Assembly: GCA_016617855.1 (NCBI GenBank)
Contig: JAECUM010001901.1
Coordinates: 1 to 64,000 of the forward strand
Origin: Megalonaias nervosa
Taxonomy: Eukaryota; Mollusca; Bivalvia; Unionida; Unionidae
DNA: 64,000 nucleotides
Direction: 5' to 3'
Shown here: in pieces, positions 42,501 to 54,600 of the stretch
How positions within the stretch are numbered: position 1 is the stretch's first letter
How the letters are laid out: the number at the start of each line of letters is the position of its first letter
Notes under the pieces: generated by a model
Databases searched by the model: none
Told to the model about the DNA's origin: nothing
Seen by the model: only the letters and a program-made list of their open reading frames with translations
Position numbers and translations under genes: made by a program

Positions 42501-45500
42501 ATTTCTTAATTTCATTGGACATGTTTCCTGTCATGGGATATTGTTGTTGTTGTTGTTGTAGGGTTTAACGCCATTTTTTGGCACAAGATAGGCTATACAT
42601 GGCAGCCAGTATAAATGGTGGAGGAAGAACCTGGGAAAACTCCAGAAAGAACCATCAATCCACAAGAAGCTACTGGTAATCTTTCTCATATACCCACATT
42701 GGCTGAACGAACCTGAGACTTGAACCCATGCAGACAGATGTGAGATGGCAGTGCTCCGTAACGGTGAGTGCTTTAGACCACTCAGCCACTCGGGGCCCCC
42801 AACATGGGATATTAATGAATTGTATATCAGTACATGGCCTCAGTTCTGATGGACTTGATTGCGATGAATCAGAAATACTAATTTCTACAGTTACATTAAT
42901 TGGCAAAATGAAATATGATATTGATGTTCACTGATGAATCTTTATACTGTTTATTATACAAATAAATATACATTCATTGAAGATATCGAAAATTTGGAGA
43001 GCTGCACAAATATTTTCTGAGTTTTCTTTTCTTCCAGTGATACAATGCAGGTCAGTAGAAAACTGTTATACTCTTCTTTTAGCTTACCTGTAATTTATCT
43101 CCAACCTGGTCCAGGTGATCCTTTATCTGGTCAAGGTAGAATGATACATGATTGACTGTCCTATTTTCTGGATGTCCCTGTCTTGCCTTACAATAAGTCT
43201 GAAGGTGCATAGCGATTTTCTGACTTTCATCTGTGAGAAGCTGGAAAAAGAAGATGCAACCATGGTATTAAATAAACTTAGATCAACCACTGAATTCAAT
43301 AAACTAAGATCAACAACTGAATTCATTAAACTTAGATCAACCACTGAATTCATTAAACTTAGATCAACCACCAAATTCATTAAACTTAGAGCATTTGCAA
43401 AAATAAAAGATGCTGAAATATTTGCTATATATCTAACTTCATTTGTCAATTTGTTTCTTTCTATTGGTCTCCAAGATTGATGGAAAGCTGCAACTGAATG
43501 TTGGTATGTTTTCAGGTGCAGCCACTAAAGAGTTGCTTCCCCTTACTTATGGAATATATTTAGTCACTTAACCCAAACATCTGTAACAAAAGCATGGCTA
43601 TCTTCTATGCATTATTGTTGGATAAGCAATTAAAAATTACTGTGCATATGATTTATGGGCTCATCTCAGGTGATCAAATGAACAAGGTAATTACTAAAAA
43701 CATGAAATAAAATTACTAGCTCCAAATCCAATAACTCCCTAGTAAACACAAAACATGTTCGAGTTTATTTCAGAACCTAGCTATCTGTCAAGTGGCTTGC
43801 TAAAAATACTCTCTTTCTCTCTCTCTCTCTCACTCTCTCTGGTAAAAGTACACTCAAGTCAGTTTGTGAAACCAGTTAGTTATTAACTCATCCATGGTGA
43901 TTGTTTATATACAATACTACACCACTGGTACCAGAAAGATATACTGAGGTAATGGGTGCATTATCTCCCTTTCTCTGCATACACGGCAAAACCTGTGTAT
44001 AAATGATGCACAAAAACTGTCCTTGATGAGTAGCTGTCCTTATACATTGCTTAAATATGATAATGAGATCAAGAAAACACTAAACTCACTTTGAGGTCAG
44101 TCTGTGAGACAAGCAGGAAGTTAGCTACAGACCAGCTTGTAAGGAACTGCTTAGCTTTAGAACTACACCAATGAAATGCCAGGGATTCCGTCTGCACAAG
44201 GCGACAGGTAAGGGAGACAACTAAGGATACATCTGGACTCTGCCTTGGGAACAGTAAACTTGGACCTGTAATTACACGAAATATAAATTTAAGTTCTGCT
44301 TTTGAAATACTGTATTTAACAGAGAAGAAAATGTTCACCTTTTTACCAAAGTGTCATTTCCTTTCTGAATTTTTTCTTATGTGCGTAGAAAATGAAAAAA
44401 TAAGCTCCTGTGTGCTAACATGAATATGTTCAACTGTACTGACAGTCTAAAACTGGATGACCTTCCAATCCAATAATAGCTGAAACATACAGCAACTAGT
44501 TCTAACTGTAAACAATGACCATTATAACTGATCATTACAACAATATGAAAAAAATCAGGGATATATAAGCTTAGGCAAATTGTATAAACAAGAGTACCAT
44601 GGAAGCCACAATACAGGCAGACTCTATGTTTAATAGTTCCCACATAGGTAACTGAAATGTTTGTTCAGAAATAACAGCCACAGTGACCATGTCTTCTGAC
44701 CGTTATCCTTAATCCATGTGGAGGACATCCACAATGTTTGGTTCTGGTATGTGATGCAGAACTAATGTTATTGTACAAAAACTTTCTCTGTCCTTTCATT
44801 TATCACACTGACCTTAGAGTTCTTCCTTACCCCACATGCAAGCCATTCAAAAAATCTGATAACTGTAGACGATGGACTACTCAAGTTACTGTGTGGAAAT
44901 GAAATTGGTGATCGACAGAGTGATGGAAGGACAAAATCACAACATTAACATGCTCAGTCTTTTTATGGCAGGCATACAAAAAACAAAATACAAACAAATA
45001 TGGTAGCCAGGACAGCACAGCAGCAATGTGCTTGCTTTGCACCTCAGTGGTCTTGGGTTCAGTGTCAGTTCAGACATATGTAAAGGTACATGGTCAACCT
45101 TTTCAGCTTCTCTGGAAGCCTTCACCTTCAAGATCTCATCATGGTAACATCAAAACTGTCAAGACTATATCACTAACATCTGAGCTGTCAAGTCCATATC
45201 ACACTAACATCTGAGCTGACAAATTCATACCACACTAATATCTGAGTTGTCAAAACCATATCACTAATATCTGAGCTGTCAAGACTGTGTATGTCTTGTC
45301 TATTGTGAATTTATATTACTAGAATATAGCTCAGCTTGTATAGCTGGTATATATCTCCGTTTGTACTGCAGGTATATATCTCATTTTGTGTAGCTGGCAT
45401 ATATCCCAGCTTGTATAGCTGGTATATATCTCATTTTGTATAGCTGGTATATATATCTCATTTTTTATAGCTGGTATATTTCTCACCCATGCAACAGAGA

Positions 45501-48500
45501 AATCTAGCTGTTTTGCTAACCTTACTTTTCTTATCTCAGTCTAGTCATCTCAGACCAGTCATCTCAGTCAAGGTGTCCACGCACTCAGAACTACTTTTAA
45601 AAAAAGAAACCCTTGTTGTCTTCTGCTGTGCCTGACGTAGTTGTTCTAAAATCAAACAACAACAACAACAAATATATAACAAAAACATAGTAACTTAAGG
45701 TCAATCCATCTTTGAGAACACACCATACAAAAACATTTCAAGAGAGACAAAGACACACACGCACACGATGTCAAGCTTTTTGGTATTATGCTAGTTAGGT
45801 CCACACAGCATGGTCAATTTTATCCTATATGCAGGCCTAGCTCAGTACCTTTTCAGGTCAGCATCATTAAATGTAGCTAAAGCTACCTACCTAGTTTTAA
45901 ATACTTCATGTAAAACAAATTATATACTGTTAGCTACATTTAACGATGCTGACCTGAAAATTGACTGTGCTACAGATAGCATAAAATTCTCAATGCTGTG
46001 TGAAATGAACTATGACAGAAAACACTGATCCATGCACATAGACTATAGACCTATACATTTCAAAGCCTCCCAACTCTCTTAACAACTACAGAAAACTTAG
46101 TAACAGCCAGAAAAGTGTTATATCAAACATGCTTTATTCTAATTTTGTTAAGCATCTCCATTGTGCCCCAATCAAATATATACCTACAATATTTAATGAC
46201 AAATACTGCACTTACCAGCCAGAAGGAATCATTTATCGATCAACACATTAATCCATAAGCAAATTTCATTGTAGCACTTGCCATATTTCCAAGACAGAAA
46301 AATAAATTTTCAAAGAATCCGTGAACGTGAAAATTTAGCACATGGTTATCCGCTAGGGTCCGTATTTGGAGGGTCTTTTATACATGGAGGTAATTTTATA
46401 ATCAATATTAAGGACAACACAAGTATGTCACAAACATTTTCACCTCCTCCAAAGAAAAGGAAAGTTATATACGATAGTGACACAGATCTCTAATAACCCA
46501 TGAATAATCTAATGCAAGAGGTTACTCTTCGTTACAGCTTGTACTAAGTAAAACTACAGTAGAGCAGAGTACCCAGTATCGTTTCATTATTTAAAATATA
46601 ACTTTTCAAAATTGGAACTGATGAAAATGAAACAGTTTCTTGTAATAAACATTAATTATTTATTGTTAATTTCATATAACATCCATATATTAAATGTGAT
46701 AATACCTCATTACTATGTGACGTTTTATGTTGTTATTTTTCTTTTGCTCACGCGTATAAACTGTGTACTTTGGATGCAATGGTCACACTACAGCCCTCAT
46801 ATACATATTTGTATCAATGAGCCACATGTAAACATTTGGAATTGAACTATATTACACTAGTGAAGAGTTCTTTTTACTTTAAAGGAAAATATTGGGTGAG
46901 AAAAAAAATCTATGTTGGGGTTTGGACAGAGACAAGGAAATCCCAGTCGCGGGGTTACATTATATGTCTCCCCACTTGGCAAGCCTTGTGGGGAGACAAA
47001 TAATGTACACCTTGACTGGGGTTTCCATGTCTCGGTCCAAACCCCAACAGAGATTCTATATATCTCAGTTTGTATTGCAGGTATATGTCTCATTTTGTAT
47101 TGCAGGTATATGTCTCATTTTTTATAGCTGGTATATATCCAGGGGTCACACTACCAGGCGAAGTGGGCGACAAAGCCACCTAAAATATGTAAACTTCGCC
47201 TTCTTCTGTTAGGAAAGCAAAAACGACTTCGCCCTGTGATTTTTTTTTGAGATACATTGATCGACCATATCTTTTTGAGATGCCACCTCACCTTAGCCAG
47301 GTTAGTTCCAGTGTTGTGTTGTAGCGAAATGTATGCATCAAGCCATCAGTAGCTAGGTCTAGTTTTGTTGTCAATTAAGTTGACAAACAAACTCTTGCAC
47401 ATTCACAGGCATGTGTTTGATAGCTGATTGACCATTAACCCTTTCTGGAGTTGGTTAGCAACTATCACTGCCTGATTTCTGCATGTTATCCTTAATGATA
47501 AAAACATATAAACTTGTGTTTCGAAACTTTAACAATAGTATGTAAATAACAATTTTGTGTTTTAAGAACAGAATCGGTGATCTGGATATTTTAACTGCCT
47601 CTTGTAGACTATTTTGTCATAAAATTAATTTGAAACTGTAAGTGAACCAGTAACAGGGAAATACATCGCTGTGTGTGGAAGTACCAGTTTAAAGTTTATT
47701 TGACTGTCTATTTTTGTAAATCATCATGCAAATATGTTCAGAAAAGATAGGATTCATAGAAAGCAAAGCCTAGGTATTATGTTATTTGAGATTTAACTTT
47801 AAAATTACGTAGGTCAGAAACGTATGGGACAATGCTATGTTGTGGAATTTGCAAGAAGCGCCGTATGGTCAAAGTTGTTTTCAGACACGACTTGTATTTG
47901 TGAATATATGGAAAAAGGAAGCGCAGCTTTATCTATCTAGCCAATGCCTAAAATTACTACAAGTATATAGACAAATAAAAAAAACAAAAATTTGCAATCC
48001 TACCAATGGACTGCTGAAATGAAGCTATATAAAGTGAGTGGTAACATTACAAAAATCGCTCCTTCTAAAAATAGATGCACTCACATGTCTGTGTTGATTT
48101 GGTTGGAAAGAAGGGTGTAGTTCATATACCAACTATAAAGGAGCAATGTCTGTAATTTTATTCATTTTAGTGTTATGTTTGAATAGTTACGGTAATGTTT
48201 TATTTGCAACAAAGAAATTAGGGTGAACAGTATGATCTGAACACACATGTGCATTTGCCCTCATGTACATGGTACAGGGGTTGTTTCAAACTATCTTAGA
48301 AATCTTTCAAAGTGCCATTATTGTGAACTTTATTAAAGTATTTTTTAAAAATTGATTAAGGGTAGGTGATTAAGCATTTTTACTAATTTGCATTTACAAT
48401 ACATGTAAAGTAATCTGGTTACTCAGTTAAAATTTGTTATAATGTTGTTTGTTATTCTCTTTCAAGTGATATGGACAAAATAACTCAGAAAATTTTCTAC

Positions 48501-48583
48501 TTGAAAATAATGTATTGCTTAAATCCAATGCTAAATGCAAATATGAATACTGGGAAATAGAGGGCATAATTCATATAAAAGAA

Positions 48584-48629
<46 letters not shown>

Positions 48630-51600
48630 TATATATATATATATTGTTGCTTCACGTCCACTTCTTCCTGTTGAGCTCTCACTTCTCCCTGTTCTGTCCA
48701 AAAGGAGAAGTCACTTCTCCCTAAAATTCAAGTCTAGCTTGACCCCTGATATCTCAGTTTATATTACAGGTATGTATCTCATTTTCTATTGCTGGTAAAT
48801 ATCTCATTTTGTATAGCTGGTATATGTCTCATTTTGTATAGCTGGTATATATCTCATTTTGTATAGCTGCTATATATCTCATTTTGTATTGCAGGTATAT
48901 ATCTCATTTTGTATAGCTGATATATATCTCATTTTGTATAGCTGGTACATATCTCATTTTGTATAGTTGATATATATCTCATTTTGTATAGCTGATATAT
49001 ATCTCATTTTGTATAGCTGGTACATATCTCATTTTGTATAGTTGATATATATCTCATTTTGTATAGTTGATATATATCTCAGTTTGTATAGCTGATATAT
49101 ATATCTCATTTTGTATAGCTGATATATATCTCATTTTGTATAGTTGATATATATCTCAGTTTGTATAGCTGATATATATATATCTCATTTTGTATAGCTG
49201 GTATATATCTCATTTTGTATAGTTGATATATATCTCATTTTGTATAGTTGATATATATCTCAGTTTGTATAGCTGATATATATATCTCATTTTGTATAGC
49301 TGATATATATCTCATTTTGTATAGTTGATATATATCTCAGTTTGTATAGCTGATATATATATATATCTCATTTTGTATAGCTGGTATATATCTCATTTTG
49401 TATAGTTGATATATATCTCATTTTGTATAGTTGATATATATCTCAGTTTGTATTGCAGGTATATATCTCAGTACTGATATTATACCCTTACCTCCTTTGG
49501 CAGTGGTTATCAATTCAATCCTATATCTAACAATGGAACAATATCGGCAATATAAAATGGAATAAACACTGGAATATATAAGGCGAGTGTGAGTCACACC
49601 CAGTGCTTTTCATCATACTCTTTGGAAACTTGAAGATGTTGCATACATATCATTAAATAAATTAAAAATTCCACTTATCTAATACCAGAATTGCCAAATT
49701 TCATCACAGAAATAAGTGTAAAATACCATTTACCTTTTTCATACAAATTCTGCTCTTGGATTGTCTGCCATATTAGTTCATCTAATGGCTACTTCTATTT
49801 TCTGCCTTGCTTTTTTGGTGTGCCATATAAAGACATTGCATTGTATTTGAAAATGTAAAACAGATCATAGTGAATAACGTACCGCAGAATATCCAAATAT
49901 GACGTAGCAAGCCATTATTTTGTAAAGCAAATTACTGTGAGAATCTCATGTCATCTGTTGTGGTGGTCAAGTACAGTTATCATAAACATACCAATATATT
50001 TTGCCTTATATAGCCTTAATAACTTTGTTATAAGTCAAACTTCCTGAAAAACACAACTCTACTTAGGTAGTAGATTTTTACTCATGTCATCTTTTTGCCT
50101 TTGACTGTAGTTTCATTTGCTCCATTGCAAGGAACATGATCATTTTGTATCCGTGGCCATATCAAGGCTACAACATCGTAGCTAGTATATATGTCAGTCT
50201 GACTTCCTGAAACTGGAACAGTGAGTTACAGACAGACAATGTGCACAAATTTAAATCAGAAGTGTCATGGCGGCACAAAGTGCAGTTGCAGTTGGTGCCC
50301 ATTCATGGGTGCAAGGCATGCAGTGGATTCCATTTATGGCTCCAGGATGTGCAGTTGATTCCCCTTCATGGGTGAAAGACATGCAGTTGATGCCCCCTTC
50401 ATGACTCCATGATGCGCAGATGGCATCCTTTCACTACAAATTAAACAAATTCCCTTTTTTTTTTTTGCTTTCCATATTATTTGATTTCAATGTTAAGTGA
50501 CTTATTTACAACTGCAAAATGTAAGCTGCTTTTAAATTCAGTCTCATTTTCTGGTACATACTGGGGTAAGTTGCTACTTATTCAAGGTTGGTGGTTTTCT
50601 CCATGCAATGAGGATTCTTTGATATGACAGACAACTAACATCATGCTAACATCTAATCTATCAAGACAATGTTGTGTAAATGTAACAGGAACTGCTGTAC
50701 TACAGAAATAAAATTAGCAAATTTCAGACCTTTCTTCATACAATGTGTATTTCCAAAGTCTAAATGTGTGTTGTACCTTTTCCTGACTCGGCAACATCAT
50801 TTAGAGCCTCACCAAGCACAAAGAGAAGTGGTTGGTACATGTCACGTAATAGCATGCCTGTCCGCGTGCTGTACTCTCCGTTTATCAGTGGGCAAGGGTA
50901 GCACTTGTCTGACTGCTGGGAACCCAGGGCCTGGCACATGTCTGGAAAGGCAATGATTAATTTATGCAACTGCGTTTCTAAACAATAAAGTATTATTAAA
51001 AAGAACATAAAATAAAAACATAAATCCTGTTGTGAACCTACAATGTATACATCCATTACCAAATAAAAAACCTGTTGTGTACCTACCAAATAAAAAATCT
51101 ATTGTGTACCTAAAATGTACATACCTATTACCAAATAAAATACCTATTGTGTACCTAAAATGTACATATGTATCTATTACCAAATAAAAAACCTATTGTG
51201 TAGCTACACTACACATTACCAAATTAAAAAAACCTGTTGTGTAGCTAAAATGTACATGTACATGTACATGTCTATTACCAAATAAAATCCAGCTGTGTAG
51301 CTGCACTGTGCACATCTATTACCAAACAAATAACTGGTTGTGTGGGGCCCCGAGTGGCCGAGTGGTCTAAAGCGCTCTCCGTTACGGATCACTGCCATCT
51401 CACCTCTGTCTGCGTGGGTTTGAGCCTAGGATTCGGCCAATGTGGGTATGTGAGAAAGCTTGCCAGTAGCTTCTCGTGGGTCGGTGGTTCTTTCCGGGGT
51501 TACTTGGGTTCTTCCTCCACCATTAATACTGGCCGCCATGTATAGCCTATCGTGTGCTGAAAAATGGCGTTAAACCCTACAACAACAACAACTGGTTGTG

Positions 51601-54600
51601 TAGTTACACTGTACACATTAACAAATAAAAATATCTGCTGTCTAGCTACAATCAGCTACACTGTACATGTTACCAAATAAAAAATGCACTGTGTAGCAAC
51701 ACTGTACACATCTATTACCAAATAAAATTCTTCTGTGTAGCTATACTGTACACACTGCCAAATAAAAAACATGCTGTACAGCTATACTGTACACATCTGT
51801 TACCAAATAAAATCTTGATGTATAAGGTTGTAGCTATGATGTACACATTACTAAATAAAATCCTGCTTTGTAGCTACACTGTACACATCTATTACCAAAT
51901 AAAATAGTGTACAGGAATTTACTACATGTACCTCCCTGTCAAAATGGTCAAAAGATACAAAGACCCTTCTGAAGTCTTTGTTTACAACAGAATGAGACAA
52001 GGAAAAAAATAGTCAACTTGTGGAATTATGGGATACACTTGTTGCAAAGAGTATGTATTTAAAAATGAAAATTATTGGTGAAACAGTTGTCATATTATTT
52101 TCATTCCTATATTTTCATGTGTGAAAAATTTACCCTTATTTTTTTAAATGTGAAAATACCATATTTCCCATCATGCCATGCAACACTTAATTGTGTGTTC
52201 CTATAGAAGTTATACAAGAGAAATGAGCACTTTGTGATCTTGAGCTGGAACCGCATTACCTAACAGGCATGGACATTATTTTCTGCCAAAGATATCTGAC
52301 TCGCTACCATTTGCATCTTCACAAAGTTATGTCCCTTTAATAAAATAACATCAATGTAAAAAATCTGGCATGCTGCACTGCTATAATGGACTTGCTTGTG
52401 CAGATAAATAGGATTCAATAGTTCACAAAATGCCAAATTTTTCATTTACTACAACAAAATAGGTCATCTCAAACCTAACTTTCTCTTAAATCACTGATTT
52501 TTTTTTCAAGATCAGCCAATGCATGCAACTGAAACTGAAGTGAACATGCAAAAACAGGAGTGGAAGTGGTGTGCTAATGAGTGAAATGTTTGTGACAAAC
52601 GTTTCAAGGATTCCTTAAAATTTTTATTTTATGCATATTTGATGGCATATCGGCATTATTTGTCTGATACTGAAAGGCCTCTATGCCAGGACGCTTTCTG
52701 CCAAAGTTGGTAAATTTAAGTTGTGCAGTTTTTGAAAAGTCAATTAAAAGTTTTTACATTTTTAGTAAAAGTGGCCATTATCTGATGGTAGATTGGCATC
52801 ATTTGTAGAAAGCCCTTGAACCCTAGACCCTTTTGGTTAAATTTAGTCCATAAAATTATCAGGAAATTAAATCCCTTTAACAACAGTTCCTTTCTGTTAA
52901 ATTTAGTCAATACTTAGAAAATGTAATCCCTTTAACCCTGGATCCTTTTTGTTAAATTTAGTAAATATGTAGAAAATTCAATCCCTTTAGGACTCATGGT
53001 ACTAATTCAGTTCCCACAGTTACCCTATGCAAAAACCATGACATTAAAAATTCATTAACTTTCTGAGTGCTTATGATCAAACCTATATTTATCAGTATAG
53101 ATGCATCATGGATGACAGCTTCCATATAGAGAAAACCATATGAACAACAGCATTTTCTGGATCTATGTGTGTTTGAAACTTGTGCTTTAAATTCTGCACC
53201 GAAGAGTAAGGTGCTAATTTCAGTAATGAGTGTTCCAAACTCAAATCTGTTAAAGGACTGGAATTCCGTCAATAAAACAATGTCTCTATTTTTCTTTTCA
53301 GTCACAACTAAGATAAGCTATCAAAGCTTTACTAAAATTTAACTTTCTTTATCAACCAATCCTGGCCAGCCAAACCCATACATAATCTACTTTATCTTCA
53401 CCCATTTCTAGACTGGTTCCCATTTTTTCATACCATTAGTACCATGTGTCCTTTAATCCTATATCCTTTTTGTTAAATTCAGTCAATATGTAGAAAATTG
53501 AATCCTTTTAACCCCAGATCCCTACTGCTAAATTTAGTCAATATGTAGAAAATTGAATACCTTTAATCCTAGATCCTTTTCGTTAAATTTACTCAATAGA
53601 ACTAAGTAGAAAATTGAATCCCTTTTTAACCCCAGATTCTTTCTGTTAAATTTAGTCTTAATAAATTGTGTAGAAAATTGAATTGCCTTTCTGCAAAATT
53701 TAGTAAATATGTAAAAAATTAAAGCCCCTAAACCCTTGACCCTTTCTGTTAACTTTAGTCCATAAAATTATGCAGAAACTTAAAGCCATTTAACCCAAGA
53801 TCCTTTCTAAGTTTAGTCTGTAAAATTACGTAGAAAACTGAATCGCTTTAAACCCAAGATCCTTTCTAAGTTTAGTCTGTAAAATTATGTAGAAAACTGA
53901 ATCGCTTTAAACCCAAGATCCTTTCTAAGTTTAGTCTGTAAAATTATGTAGAAAACTGAATCGCTTTAAACCCAAGATCCTTTCTAAGTTTAGTCTGTAA
54001 AATTATGTAGAAAACTGAATCGCTTTAAACCCAAGATCCTTTCTAAGTTTAGTCTGTAAAATTATGTAGAAAACTGAATCGCTTTAAATCCTAGTCTGTT
54101 TAGTCTGTAAAATTATGTAGAAAACTGAATCGCTTTAAACCCAAGATCTTTTCTGCTAAATATAGCCAGTATGTAGAAAATTACAGGTCCTTTAAATGTA
54201 GATCCTTTCTGTTAAATTTAGTCCATGAAATTATGTAGAAAATTGAATCCCTCTAAACCTTGATCATTTCTGTTACATTAACTTAATATGTAGAAAATTG
54301 AAAGCTCTTTAACCCAAGATCATTTCTGTTAAATTTAGTCAATATCAGTTGAGCAGCTATTGAAGAAAATGTCAATTAAACGTTTTTCTAATTTTACTAA
54401 TATTTTATGGAAGATTATTATCTTTAGTAACACCCTTGAATGCCCTTTATGCCAGGATGTTTAATGCCAGGATGTTTAGTCAGGATGTTTTATACCAGGC
54501 TGTTTTATGCCAGGATGTTTAATGCCAGGATGTTTAGTCAGAATGTTTTATACCAGGATGTTTTATGCCAGGATGTTTTATACCAGTGTTTTATACAAGG

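Noticed and set aside
43850..43895. Possible decayed duplicate of the 3' end of exon 44265-44090 (AAGTCAGTTTGTGAAACCAG)
   Set aside because: Resembles GAGGTCAGTCTGTGAGACAAG over about 20 bases only; too short to distinguish from chance.
46616..46640. Hammerhead ribozyme core (CTGATGA ... GAAAC)
   Set aside because: The two conserved boxes are only four bases apart with no stem II, and no cleavage-site stem is visible.
46950..47212. Overlapping frames of 70-106 codons on both strands
   Set aside because: They cross the 137-bp palindrome and the minisatellite, which mirror each other on both strands.
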